Counted from the stretch's first letter, positions 43,281 to 52,262 are shown. The stretch is 64,000 nucleotides of DNA from Sphingobium sp. OAS761 (GCF_024168485.1 NZ_JALJVY010000004.1:62001-126000), one strand, 5' to 3'. Translations and numbers: made by a program. Notes: generated by a model from the sequence alone, not told the origin.

Positions 43281-45088
43281 AACTGGTCTTTCGCCAATAC
43301 CTCGCTTCGTTGCGCGAACGCCGTGAGCTCGACGCGGTCCTTCCGGACCTGCTGAGCGAACTCGGCTATACGGTGATTTCGCGGCCATCGATCGGCACAC
43401 GGCAATACGGTGTGGACGTTGCAGCAATCAGCCCGCCGAGCGAGACCGGCCAGCGCAAACTCTATCTCTTCTCGATCAAACAAGGCGATCTCACACGTGC
43501 CGATTGGGACGGTACGCCGCAAGCGCTGCGCAGCTCGATCAACGATATCATCGATGTCTACATTCCCACGCGCGTCGCCAAGGCCCACCGCAAGCTGGAG
43601 ATCGTGATCTGCCTGTGTTTCGGCGGCGATGTCCACGAAGCGGTGCGTGACAATGTCACCCAGTTCACCAATGGGCTGTCGCGCGACGGGCTTTCGTTCG
43701 AAGAATGGAATGGCGACTATCTCGCAGGACTTCTCGTCGAAGGCGTATTGCGCGAACAACTTGTTCGCCCCGAATTGCGCGCCCGCTTTCAGAAGGCGGT
43801 CGCCATGGTCGACGAGCCTGAGGTCGCCTTTACCCATTTTGCCGCGCTGATCGAGAGCCTCTGTGCGACGAGCGAGACAACGCCGCGCCAGCGTGCGACC
43901 ATTTTACGCCAGCTCTACATCTGTCTTTGGGTGTTCTTTGCCTGGGCTCGCGACACCGGCAACATCGAAGCGCCCTATAGGGCCAGCGAACGCGCCTTGC
44001 TGCATGCTTGGCAGCTCGTGCGCGAGGACATCGCCAAGACAAGCAAGGCAAGTGCCGAGATCGGGTCCGCTTATGGCGACCTGACCAACCTCCATTTCAT
44101 CATCTGGGACACACTCGTCGGCAAGAAAATGCTGACCTTTGCCGAGGTCCGCCATGGTCTGTCCGTCGCCGTAGATTCGGCCTCATCTGCCGACGTCAAT
44201 CTCAAGCTTTTCGAGACCCTGGGACGCGTCGCCATGCGAGGTCTCTGGTACCTATGGTTGCAAGGGGGCAAGGCCATGTTGCCGGAGGTGCGACCCGATT
44301 GGGACTCGCCCGAAGCGCACGCCTTGGCGCAGCAGATCGTTCATATGATCCGCAATAATCCGGTCCTGCTCGCGCCCATCACCGACGAACAGGTCGTTGA
44401 TATCAGTGTGGCGCTCTTATTCCTCACGATGATGGAAACGTGGAAGCCTGCCGCGCAGAATTATGCCGAAGCGCTTATCGAAAGGATTAGCGTCGCCTAC
44501 CGAACGCATGGTCGCTACCCAACAATTCACAGCGACTATCGGACCTTGGTCGAACATCCCCGCGAGCGCACAGATGAGTTTCGTAAGGCGCAAACCAAAG
44601 GCAGCACGCTCATGCCACTGCTCTCGCTTTGGGCCTCCTCGACGGGGGCCGTACAGGGAGCAACCCACCTCGCCGATTTTTTCTCCAAATATCTGGCCCA
44701 TTGCAACGCGCAGCTGTGGATCGCAGGCGAGGACACCGAAGAGCGACTCTATGTCGGCAACACCCATCATGGCCTCTCGCTCGGCAGTCTGCCGATCACG
44801 GCCGATGGAACTAAATTGGTGAGCATTCTCGAAGATGAGTGCTCCGCCTCGTCGCCCTTCCAGCAACTATCCGCGATTCGTCTTGGGCATTGGCCCATCC
44901 TCGCGCTGGCTTGTCGGCACTATCGCTTGCCGCTGCCCCCAGACCTCTGGCTTGGCGTCCTGCAGCAGCTACGCAATGCCGGTGCTGCGAAGTCCGCCAA
45001 GGCCGCCGCGCAACGCCGCACCCGGAATCGGGCTTCCCGTGCGGGACAGACGAAGCCCCGGCCGCGGCGCACGAGAAAAGCCCTATGA
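43277..45088 (+). CDS. large protein with restriction-endonuclease-like N-terminus, second gene of the cluster
   Basis: Protein of 603 residues. The N-terminus has LLSELGYTVISRPSIGTRQY, GVDVAAISP (Asp47) and KLYLFSIKQGDLTR (Lys68), the layout of a PD-(D/E)xK/Mrr-type nuclease core; the residue two before Lys68 is Ser, not Glu or Gln, so activity is uncertain. Residues about 190-570 are helical. The C-terminus is very basic (RRTRNRASRAGQTKPRPRRT), suited to nucleic-acid binding. It overlaps the previous gene by ATGA and lies 49 bases before the DUF4209 gene. Confidence 0.6.
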   Translation: MKLVFRQYLASLRERRELDAVLPDLLSELGYTVISRPSIGTRQYGVDVAAISPPSETGQRKLYLFSIKQGDLTRADWDGTPQALRSSINDIIDVYIPTRVAKAHRKLEIVICLCFGGDVHEAVRDNVTQFTNGLSRDGLSFEEWNGDYLAGLLVEGVLREQLVRPELRARFQKAVAMVDEPEVAFTHFAALIESLCATSETTPRQRATILRQLYICLWVFFAWARDTGNIEAPYRASERALLHAWQLVREDIAKTSKASAEIGSAYGDLTNLHFIIWDTLVGKKMLTFAEVRHGLSVAVDSASSADVNLKLFETLGRVAMRGLWYLWLQGGKAMLPEVRPDWDSPEAHALAQQIVHMIRNNPVLLAPITDEQVVDISVALLFLTMMETWKPAAQNYAEALIERISVAYRTHGRYPTIHSDYRTLVEHPRERTDEFRKAQTKGSTLMPLLSLWASSTGAVQGATHLADFFSKYLAHCNAQLWIAGEDTEERLYVGNTHHGLSLGSLPITADGTKLVSILEDECSASSPFQQLSAIRLGHWPILALACRHYRLPLPPDLWLGVLQQLRNAGAAKSAKAAAQRRTRNRASRAGQTKPRPRRTRKAL

Positions 45089-45137
45089 TGATCGAGGATC
45101 GAGACGGACTTGGCCCGGGCGGACGGAGGCGGCACGC

Positions 45138-46982
45138 ATGAACGTGCCGAGCGCGCCCGTAGCCTTGCAGGCCTTGCTTGAGGCATCGCCGGACAGCCTG
45201 CTTGCAAAACTGCGCTCGGTCGACTGCTCGGATTTCTGGACCGTTTTCGCCAAGGCGCGCGACATTGCGATGGAGGCCCAGGAAAGCGAACGTGCGGCGG
45301 CGTTGGATGTCCTGGCGGGGGCGAGCTCGCTCATTCTGCGGCCCGCCGACCCGCTGCAGCCTTTTGCGCCGCTCATCGAGATGGCCCATGGTTCGAGCGC
45401 TCGGCCGGAAGCCTATCGCGGCCCGCAGGCCGAAACGTTTGGCGACCTGGCACCTTCGCTGGAGCAGCCGGCGCTAAGGGCTCGCCTCGCCGATCTGGCT
45501 TGGGTGCTCGCCAAGCGTGCCGACGCGGCCCGCGTCGCGATCGACGCCTATCTCGAATGCATCCAACGCCTGGTCCAGCGTCGCGGACATATGCGTGGAG
45601 ATCGTTACAATGCCAGCACGGACCGTGCACTAGACCTCCTCGCTCGCGTTTGCGTCATCCAGCGCCAGCTTGGAGGTAAGGATCAACCACCGAGCCACAT
45701 TGCGCTGGCCAAACGTGTCCGTGATCAAGCCCGCCGTCGCGGTGACGGGCGGGGGTATCTGGGTGCCGCCGAACTTGCGTTGAATTTCGGCCTCGCCAAG
45801 CCGCTATTTCTCGCTCGTGCGGCGGAAAAGCTGGCGTCGAAAGATGCCGACTTCGATGGTGAGCATGTGCAAATTGGCCTGCTTGAGCATTCGGCGCGCG
45901 CCTATCAACGCGCTGGCCGCAAGGCAGAAGTTGACCGCGTGCTGATCGCGCTCGCGGAACGGCAGGTGCAAATCGCCGATCGGATGACCAAAGCGCCCTT
46001 CCAGGAAGTACATTGGCTCGAACTGGCGATCGCGACACTCCGGCAAATTCGAGGAACCAATGAGCGGCGCGCAGAACTCCAGGCGCGCCTAATCCGCGCG
46101 CAAGGTCGCATCGGCGAATTCATGATGCCGGTGTCGACCAAGATCGAAGGCGGCGAGCTGGTCGATAGCACACGGGATCATTTGGAAGGGCTCGATCTAT
46201 GCGGTGCACTGCTCGCCTATTGCGACCTCTCCCGCTCGCCTTTCGTTCCTGATCTGTACGCCGAAGCGGCGAAATCCTTCGCCAGCACACCGCTCGCCGG
46301 ACTTTTTGCGCCGCTCATCTTCGACCCAAAATTTAAAGTGGCATCGCGGCTCCCCGCGATCGATTTCGCGGGCCAACCCGACGAGGGTAATCTGCGCTTC
46401 AAGATCATCCAGCACGAGGAGATACGTCGCGCGGTCACGGTCGCCGGCCAGATCGAACCGGGCCGTATGCAGATCGTGCTCGATCATCAACCCGACGAGC
46501 GCACGCTGATCCGACTGGCATCTGCCAGTCCCCTCGTGCCGCCTGGACATGAACTGTTCTTTGGACGCGGTTTCACCCATTTCTTCAATGCCGACTTCAT
46601 CGAGGCCGCCCACTTGCTCCTATTGCAGCTGGAGCCGTTACTGCGACATGTTCTCGTTCATGCCGATACGGATATCACACGCTTTCGAGCGGATCAGACG
46701 CAATCGAGCGCGACGTTGAGCGTGTTGTTGAACCCACAAGGTCCCTATCGTACTCCGCTCGAGTCGCTTCTCGGTGAAGCAACGATCTTCGAAATTGAGA
46801 ATCTGTTCGACAGGCAGGAAGGACCTGCGCTCCGCCACCGCCTTGCCCATGGCCTGCTGACGCACGGATTCTTTGGCCGGGCGGACACCATCTATGCGTG
46901 TTGGTTCATGTACCGATTGTGCATCGCGCCGTTGCTCGATCATGAGGAAGAGCTGCGACATCACTTGGGGGCTAGCCGCTAG
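45138..46982 (+). CDS. DUF4209-domain protein with HEPN-like R-x4-H motif, third gene of the cluster
   Basis: Protein of 614 residues, helical. The N-terminal half is unrecognised. Near the C-terminus EGPALRHRLAHGLLTHGFF carries Arg566 and His571 in R-x4-H spacing followed by Gly, the core of DUF4209 (RNxxxHG) and the pattern of HEPN ribonucleases. ATG 45138 follows GGAGGC at 8 bases and removes an unsupported N-terminal extension. Together with the two upstream genes it suggests an RNA- or DNA-cleaving defence complex; that function is inferred. Confidence 0.65.
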   Translation: MNVPSAPVALQALLEASPDSLLAKLRSVDCSDFWTVFAKARDIAMEAQESERAAALDVLAGASSLILRPADPLQPFAPLIEMAHGSSARPEAYRGPQAETFGDLAPSLEQPALRARLADLAWVLAKRADAARVAIDAYLECIQRLVQRRGHMRGDRYNASTDRALDLLARVCVIQRQLGGKDQPPSHIALAKRVRDQARRRGDGRGYLGAAELALNFGLAKPLFLARAAEKLASKDADFDGEHVQIGLLEHSARAYQRAGRKAEVDRVLIALAERQVQIADRMTKAPFQEVHWLELAIATLRQIRGTNERRAELQARLIRAQGRIGEFMMPVSTKIEGGELVDSTRDHLEGLDLCGALLAYCDLSRSPFVPDLYAEAAKSFASTPLAGLFAPLIFDPKFKVASRLPAIDFAGQPDEGNLRFKIIQHEEIRRAVTVAGQIEPGRMQIVLDHQPDERTLIRLASASPLVPPGHELFFGRGFTHFFNADFIEAAHLLLLQLEPLLRHVLVHADTDITRFRADQTQSSATLSVLLNPQGPYRTPLESLLGEATIFEIENLFDRQEGPALRHRLAHGLLTHGFFGRADTIYACWFMYRLCIAPLLDHEEELRHHLGASR

Positions 46983-47082
46983 CCCGCATTCTGCATGATG
47001 ACGCCCGCTAATACTGGAATTGTGAAGCTCTAGAACCGCGCTGCGTCTGCGCATCCCCAAAATTGCGGACGGCCCACTCATA

Positions 47083-47583
47083 TTAGGGCGGCGTGAACGT
47101 CCAAAGCGATAGCATAGCCTTCTGACCGGTCCACTCAGCGCCGGCTCTTAGAAAGCCAACTCTCGACAAGTTGGCTTTCATGATTGGGTTATCCGTTGTG
47201 GCGAATGCGCGTTCGCGGATTTGCGTCACAATCAGGCCGACAAGGCGATCAGAAAGTCCCCTTCCCCGCATCCTGCTGGCGACGACGACATAGCCCAATT
47301 CGGGCGCATCTTCGAAACCAGCGATCGGAAACCCTGCCTTGGCGAACGTGCGGGATCGATACCCGGCGTTCGGTTGCTTCAATGAAGCGGCGCCGACGAT
47401 GCGGCCCGCCGGGCCCTCGCGCAGCAAAGCGAGCACGCGCACATTCGCCAGTCGCAATGCGATCTGTTCGCGGGTGCCAATGACGGCGCCGCCCTCAACG
47501 ACGAGTTGTGCCGCCGCATACTGATCGCCATGGTCGAGATCGCTGTACGATCCAACCCAGGAACCCAGCTCGCTTTCATCCAT
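47083..47583 (-). CDS. GNAT-family N-acetyltransferase
   Basis: Protein of 166 residues with LGYVVVASRMRGRGLSDRLV, the acetyl-CoA-binding RxRGxG loop, and VGFLRAGAEWTGQ near the end. Substrate unknown. It is convergent with the three-gene cluster. A toxin role, as in TacT-type GNATs, is possible but no RHH antitoxin is adjacent. Confidence 0.72.
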   Translation of the reverse strand: MDESELGSWVGSYSDLDHGDQYAAAQLVVEGGAVIGTREQIALRLANVRVLALLREGPAGRIVGAASLKQPNAGYRSRTFAKAGFPIAGFEDAPELGYVVVASRMRGRGLSDRLVGLIVTQIRERAFATTDNPIMKANLSRVGFLRAGAEWTGQKAMLSLWTFTPP

Positions 47584-47755
47584 GGATCGCCCGCCTGAAA
47601 ATGTGGGTGCGCCGGTCTTGATTCATGAGGTTCCCACCCAGCCGAAATATGAGCATGAACGGGCGCAGTAGACGGCACATTTCGCCACCCATGCATCAAC
47701 GACGCGAGCGCTTCCCCTAGCAAACTTGAATCTGAAAGCGGATGCCCGTATATAG

Positions 47756-47771
47756 CTCCCTAGCTAGGGAG
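47756..47771. promoter_or_regulatory. perfect 16-bp palindrome over the ribosome site of the DUF433 gene
   Basis: CTCCCTAGCTAGGGAG is its own reverse complement. Its right arm contains AGGGAG, the ribosome site for ATG 47779. A bound antitoxin or an RNA hairpin would block initiation. Confidence 0.55.
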
Positions 47772-47778
47772 ATATTTT

Positions 47779-48366
47779 ATGGTCGATGTGTTCACGACGC
47801 GTGAGGTCGCCGAGTTGGCGAATGTTCCCGTGCGCGCTATTGACAAGGCGGTGGAGGAAAATGTGCTGACAGGCATCCGCCACGTTGTCTGGCGTGGCAA
47901 GAAGCGCCGGATGCTACCGCTTCACGCTGTTCCCTATGCGGCCATCGTCGGACGTCTATCGCTAACTCTGACCCGGGGCGACAAGCGGAAGCTCGCGCGC
48001 GTACTCGCAGCGCGCTCGCCCGGTAACATGACAGTCGAACCGCTCGAGATCGCGCCGGCTGTATCCGTTGACGTCGCCCGCCTGGTGAATCGCGACCTTG
48101 CGGAACGCGCCGTTCGTTACGCGCGTGCTCGCCAGGAATATGTCGAGGAAAATCCTGACATTCTGGGCGGAACGCCGGTCATCAAGGGAACGCGGCTGAC
48201 CGTTTATGCCATTCAGGGACGGCTTGATGGCGGCGAGAGCATTGACGCGATCCTCGAGGATTATCCCGATCTCAGCCGGGACGCTATCGAAACGGCAGCG
48301 CTCTATGCGCGGAGCCACCCGCTGGTCGGCCGCCCCGCTGGCCGGCCGTGGAAGAAGGCGGCTTGA
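47779..48366 (+). CDS. DUF433-domain antitoxin-like protein
   Basis: Protein of 195 residues. An N-terminal MerR-like helix-turn-helix (FTTREVAELANVPVRAIDKA) is followed by the DUF433 domain (NPDILGGTPVIKGTRLTVYA; LDGGESIDAILEDYPDLSRD; AIETAALYARSHPL). DUF433 proteins pair with DUF5615 PIN-like toxins, as here, with the genes overlapping. The HTH suits autoregulation at the palindrome at 47756. Confidence 0.85.
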   Translation: MVDVFTTREVAELANVPVRAIDKAVEENVLTGIRHVVWRGKKRRMLPLHAVPYAAIVGRLSLTLTRGDKRKLARVLAARSPGNMTVEPLEIAPAVSVDVARLVNRDLAERAVRYARARQEYVEENPDILGGTPVIKGTRLTVYAIQGRLDGGESIDAILEDYPDLSRDAIETAALYARSHPLVGRPAGRPWKKAA

Positions 48367-48737
48367 AGCTCTTCATCGATGAATGCCTATCGCCTTCGCT
48401 CGCCCGGCTCCTCAACGAGTCGGGCGAGCATGACGCGCTACATCCGCGCGACTATGGCCGCCTGGGCGAACGCGACGATGAGGTGCTTGCTCGCTGTCTT
48501 GCAGAGGATCGCATTATCGTCACCGAAAACGCGATCGATTTCCGTAAACTGGTCGCGCGAGAGGAGATTCACCCCGGCCTCATCATATTGCCGAACGTCA
48601 CTCGTGACGCGTCGTTTACGCTTCTATTGGCGGCCGTCGCACATTTGGACACGCTTGGCGTCGGCTCCGACGTCATGGTCAATCACGTCCTCGAAATCGA
48701 TGTTGCCGGGACTTTGCAGCTCTATTCACTGCCCTGA
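48363..48737 (+). CDS. DUF5615 PIN-like toxin
   Basis: Protein of 124 residues: LKLFIDECLSPSLARLLNES with the first catalytic Asp, RDYGRLGERDDEVLARC, and RIIVTENAIDFRKLVA, acidic residues in PIN-like order. TTG 48363 overlaps the DUF433 stop and has AAGAAGG at 5 bases; GTG 48348 is an alternative. Likely the ribonuclease toxin of the pair. Confidence 0.8.
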   Translation: MKLFIDECLSPSLARLLNESGEHDALHPRDYGRLGERDDEVLARCLAEDRIIVTENAIDFRKLVAREEIHPGLIILPNVTRDASFTLLLAAVAHLDTLGVGSDVMVNHVLEIDVAGTLQLYSLP

Positions 48738-49210
48738 CGGCTCCCCTCCGCCTGACCTCGCCGCACTCCGTTCAGACCGACGCCATCGCCGCCCATACGA
48801 CGTTCGAAAACGACATAGTTACCGCCATACCCGATGCGGCGGCGCACGCGATCCGTTACGGCGACCGTCCGACCGGTCGGCACCTGAGCCGATCGGCCGC
48901 CAACATATGCGGCGTCAAGCGTTGACGCGCTTGTCGATTTTCCCAGCCGAGCCAGCGCCTCGGTGGCAAGCCGCCTGATGCCCACGATCGGCACGGGCTC
49001 GCCCGAAAATGGCGATCGTTCGGCCTTGGCATAAAGACCGTAGCCAATCCGCACTAGCTGCCCATTGTTCATCAATTGGCGAAGCGCGCGACCTACGCTG
49101 TCGTAGCTGCCCAGCTTTGTAAAATCTGAACGGATGAACACGTTGCGCGGCGAGCGCGCAATGCGCCGCGCGATGCGCGTCTCAATCGAAAGTGACGCAT
49201 TAGCATTCAT
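48722..49210 (-). CDS. DUF6088 / AbiEi-like winged-helix protein
   Basis: Protein of 162 residues. ETRIARRIARSPRNVFIRSD, then LGSYDSVGRALRQLMNNGQL and RIGYGLYAKA form the winged helix seen in AbiEi-type and DUF6088 proteins; the remainder is a regulatory-type domain (KSTSASTLDAAYVGGRSAQV). No nucleotidyltransferase toxin is next to it, so it is an orphan. It is convergent with, and overlaps by 16 bases, the DUF5615 gene. Confidence 0.7.
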   Translation of the reverse strand: MNANASLSIETRIARRIARSPRNVFIRSDFTKLGSYDSVGRALRQLMNNGQLVRIGYGLYAKAERSPFSGEPVPIVGIRRLATEALARLGKSTSASTLDAAYVGGRSAQVPTGRTVAVTDRVRRRIGYGGNYVVFERRMGGDGVGLNGVRRGQAEGSRQGSE

Positions 49211-49350
49211 GTTCGCTAGACGCTCCAATTCGCACCAAGGTCACTAGTCACTCATTCTACGCAATCGGGGGGCGGCGGTTGCCGCTTTATAAAGGTACAG
49301 CTTCATTCGGCGCTCCCGCCATTTAAGCTGTGGCTTTAGCGCAGGGACGG

Positions 49351-50619
49351 TCACGCAGCATAACGAACGAATGGCACAACATTCTCGATCGAAGTTCTTG
49401 CAGCGATCATGTGCTGCAGTTGCGCGCACCAGGTTTCGAGCGCTTTCTGTTTTTCCGCCTCGTACCGGAAGCGATTATAGACGCCTGCGATCCCGCCGCG
49501 CGTCCCGCTGATGTGATTGAGCACAGCTTCGGTCACCTCGACTGGAACGCCAAGTGCCTGAAGGTTGGTCGCACCCGTCCGCCGCAAGTCATGATAGCGC
49601 CAGGGCGTGAAGATCACCTCGTCGGGATCCTCGCCTCGCTTCTCCGCCCGCTCGCGCATGATCTCGAGCATGCGCTTGTCCAGCGCGCGCTTGCTCTTCG
49701 AAAAGCCCGACGCTGCGGTGATGCCAGTCGTTGTGAACACAATCCCCGACCGCTTTCCTTTGAGGCGATCGAGTTCCGCCACAGCAAGCTGGCTGAGTGG
49801 CACGCGGTGTTCTTCACCATTTTTGGCTCGCTCTGCTGGCAATTCCCAGATAGCATTCTCAAGGTCGAGCTCGGACCAGTTGAGCGAGGCAACTTCATCA
49901 CGGCGTTGCAGAGTCAGGATAAGCAGCCGCACGATCGGACGGAAGATGTCGCTGAGCTCGCCCGAAGCGAGCCAAAGGCAGACCAGTTCTTCGGGCGACA
50001 GCACACGCTTGCGGGACGGAACCGCCTTGGGCGCCTTCATTCCAGCGATAGGCGAGACTTCCAAATCGCCTTCGTCCACCGCCCAATTGAACAGCTTGCG
50101 CAGCACGGAGTGGATGAGCTTCCGCTGCGCCGGTCGATCGACATAGCCATCGAGCAGCTCGGAAACATCCTTGCGACGAATGGCGGTCAGCGGCCGATTT
50201 TTAAAGTGCGGCTTCACTTGCCGCAGAATGCTTTCCGTGCGCTGTCTGGTGCCCTTCCAGTGGGTCTTGAGGTAAAGTTCATCGAACCGATCGACATACG
50301 CATCGAAGGCTAATTCCTCGGCCGCCTTCTTCGCTTCCACTTTCTCCTGAACCGGATCGCATCCCTGTTTGACCCGATATAAGAATTCTTCAGCAAAAGC
50401 GCGGGCTTCTCCTGGGGTCCACGGACTGCCGTGCATACCGATCGTCGTGCGGCGAGTTGGGCCGCCATCAACGCGATACTGGATCACATAGGACTTCACG
50501 CCAGACTTCGTGACCCGCAGGCCAAACCCCTTCAGCACACTATCCCAGATAAACGTGTCGCGCTTCGGATTTGCGGTTGCCTCATCCACCGCCCGTTTTG
50601 AAATCTTTCCTTGCGCCAT
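49351..50619 (-). CDS. tyrosine-type integrase (P4-like)
   Basis: Protein of 422 residues. N-terminal DUF4102-like arm-binding part (DSVLKGFGLRVTKSGVKSYV), core-binding domain at about 110-190, and catalytic domain with TLQRRDEVASLNW (Arg), RYHDLRRTGATNL (HxxR), LNHISGTRGG (His) and GVYNRF (Tyr). It lies 206 bp from the right tRNA repeat and reads away from it, as expected for an island integrase using a tRNA site. Confidence 0.93.
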   Translation of the reverse strand: MAQGKISKRAVDEATANPKRDTFIWDSVLKGFGLRVTKSGVKSYVIQYRVDGGPTRRTTIGMHGSPWTPGEARAFAEEFLYRVKQGCDPVQEKVEAKKAAEELAFDAYVDRFDELYLKTHWKGTRQRTESILRQVKPHFKNRPLTAIRRKDVSELLDGYVDRPAQRKLIHSVLRKLFNWAVDEGDLEVSPIAGMKAPKAVPSRKRVLSPEELVCLWLASGELSDIFRPIVRLLILTLQRRDEVASLNWSELDLENAIWELPAERAKNGEEHRVPLSQLAVAELDRLKGKRSGIVFTTTGITAASGFSKSKRALDKRMLEIMRERAEKRGEDPDEVIFTPWRYHDLRRTGATNLQALGVPVEVTEAVLNHISGTRGGIAGVYNRFRYEAEKQKALETWCAQLQHMIAARTSIENVVPFVRYAA

Positions 50620-50824
50620 CGCCGCTCGCTTTCGCCAAAACGTTCCAGCGTCGGGAGCGCATCAGCTGCTCCCTCTGCGTAAGCGAGGCGTAACTTTTTG
50701 GGATCAAGATTACGCCAAGCCAAGCAAGCTCTAGCAAAGTAGATTCACTTTTTCTAGTTGCAACTTAAGCACTTATCCCACTGGAGCGCACTCGATCCAA
50801 CTCCAGAAAAGTGGCAAATTGGCG

Positions 50825-50869
50825 CTCTTAATCAGCGGGTCCTAGGTTCGAGCCCTAGTGCGTCCACCA
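50825..50869 (+). repeat. attachment-site repeat (right): 3' half of tRNA-Lys(CTT)
   Basis: Identical over 45 bp to 28330-28374. The left flank (ggcg) is not the complementary anticodon stem or D arm, so this copy too is a partial tRNA. It marks the right end of the island. Confidence 0.85.
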
Positions 50870-50948
50870 TTTTTCCTACATTAGACCAATAACTTGCACG
50901 GCCTGGAACTTGGGCCGAGACGATAGGTCGTCGCACTATGTGGCAGGC

Positions 50949-51656
50949 CTAGAGCCCGTTGTCTGACGGTCGAATATGCAAGCGATAGCCGACCGCCAAT
51001 TCGTTGAGGATCAGCTTGGGGCGGGCTGCATCTCGCTCCAGCTTCTGCCGCAGGCCGCGAACCACTATACGAAGATAATCCACCCGATCCTCATGCGCCG
51101 GTCCCCACACGGCGCGGAGAAGTTGGGTGTGGCCAATCACGCGGTCGGGCCTGCGTGCCAGTTCGGCCAGGATGCCATATTCCTTGGGAGTGAGATGGAC
51201 CTCCTCTCCGTCCCTGGTTACGCGGCGATGTGCGAGATCGATACAAACGCCGCCTGTTTCGATCGGGTGATCCTCGCCGTTTCCCGATATCCGGTGCCGG
51301 AGCGCGGTTCGGACACGGGCTAGAACCTCTTCCGTATCGAACGGCTTGGTCATATAATCGTCCGCGCTGAGATCGAGGGCGGCCACTTTTTCAGATGTAT
51401 CCTCCCGGGCGGAAACCACCACCACGGTTGCCCCGGAACGCTGCTTGAGCGGCTGGATCAGTTCCATCCCGTCGCGATCCGGCAAACCGAGATCAAGCAG
51501 AACGATCTCTGGCTTTTCGATGTCCGCCAGCGACAGGCCCTCGCGCGCGGTCGCTGCCTCCGATACCGTGTGACCGGCGCGCTGGAGCGCGGCACGCAAC
51601 AGGCGGCGGATATGTGCTTCGTCCTCGATCACCAGTATCTTTGCGCTCTGCGCCAT
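50949..51656 (-). CDS. kdpE: KdpE, OmpR-family response regulator
   Basis: Protein of 235 residues: receiver domain (ILVIEDEAHIRRLLR; phospho-acceptor Asp55 in IVLLDLGLPDRDG; VVVSAREDTSEKVAALDLSA) and winged helix (VHLTPKEYGILAELARRPDR; EDRVDYLRIVVRGLRQKLE). It follows kdpC by 9 bases on the same strand, whereas kdpD is divergent, an uncommon split. It should activate kdpFABC in low potassium. Confidence 0.92.
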   Translation of the reverse strand: MAQSAKILVIEDEAHIRRLLRAALQRAGHTVSEAATAREGLSLADIEKPEIVLLDLGLPDRDGMELIQPLKQRSGATVVVVSAREDTSEKVAALDLSADDYMTKPFDTEEVLARVRTALRHRISGNGEDHPIETGGVCIDLAHRRVTRDGEEVHLTPKEYGILAELARRPDRVIGHTQLLRAVWGPAHEDRVDYLRIVVRGLRQKLERDAARPKLILNELAVGYRLHIRPSDNGL

Positions 51657-51665
51657 GGCAAATGA

Positions 51666-52253
51666 TTAGCGGACTGGCGCCATGCGGTCGAGAGCGCGGT
51701 TCAGGGCCAGCACATTTACGCGAGGTTCGCCGAGGAAATCCAGTAATGGATTGTCTTGCTCCGATTTGACCAGATCGCGCACAACGTCCTTCGGCAACCC
51801 GCGCGCCCTGGCGATGCGATCGACCTGATAGAATGCCGCTTCGGGACTGATATCCGGGTCCAGGCCCGAGCCAGAGGTCGTCACGAGATCGACAGGTACG
51901 GCGCGTCCCTGCCCTGTAGCCGCCATGGCGTTCATGTCGGCTTTGACCCGTTCGACCAGCGCCTTGCTTGCCGGACCCAGGTTGGAACCGGCCGAAGCCG
52001 AAGCGTCGTAGCCATCCGCGCCGGCGGCGGAGGGGCGTCCGTGAAAGTAGGCATCGCTGGTGAATTTCTGGCCGATCAATTCGGAGCCGATCACACGGCC
52101 GCCGTCTCGGATCAGGCTGCCGTTCGCCTGATGCGGAAAGAGGAGCTGCCCCAAGCCTGTCAGAGCGAGCGGGTAAGCGATGCCCAGGAGCGCGGCGAAC
52201 AAGCCGGAAAGCACGATTGCGGGCCGCAGGGCGGTCTTGAGGTCGGTCAGCAT
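51666..52253 (-). CDS. kdpC: KdpC subunit of the potassium-transporting ATPase
   Basis: Protein of 195 residues with one N-terminal membrane helix (LSGLFAALLGIAYPLALTGL), GSELIGQKFTSDAYFHGRPS, VTTSGSGLDPDISPEAAFYQ and the closing PRVNVLALNRALD. These are the standard KdpC segments. It stabilises the KdpA-KdpB complex. Confidence 0.95.
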   Translation of the reverse strand: MLTDLKTALRPAIVLSGLFAALLGIAYPLALTGLGQLLFPHQANGSLIRDGGRVIGSELIGQKFTSDAYFHGRPSAAGADGYDASASAGSNLGPASKALVERVKADMNAMAATGQGRAVPVDLVTTSGSGLDPDISPEAAFYQVDRIARARGLPKDVVRDLVKSEQDNPLLDFLGEPRVNVLALNRALDRMAPVR

Positions 52254-52262
52254 GGGATATCC

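Larger units (their letters stand above)
28330..50869. mobile_element. integrated genomic island of about 22.5 kb at a tRNA-Lys-type site
   Basis: Perfect 45-bp direct repeats of a tRNA 3' half bound the region, and a tyrosine integrase lies 206 bp inside the right repeat. Cargo: HEPN-like/unknown genes, a large ParB-like protein, a full siderophore locus with its own TonB, a three-gene putative defence cluster, GNAT, DUF433/DUF5615 and DUF6088 genes. No conjugation or replication genes are visible, so it is probably mobilised in trans or excises by integrase only. Confidence 0.85.

Noticed and set aside
44835-45137. N-terminal extension of the DUF4209 protein overlapping the preceding gene
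   Set aside because: The extension is low-complexity out-of-frame translation of the previous gene; ATG 45138 has a good ribosome site.
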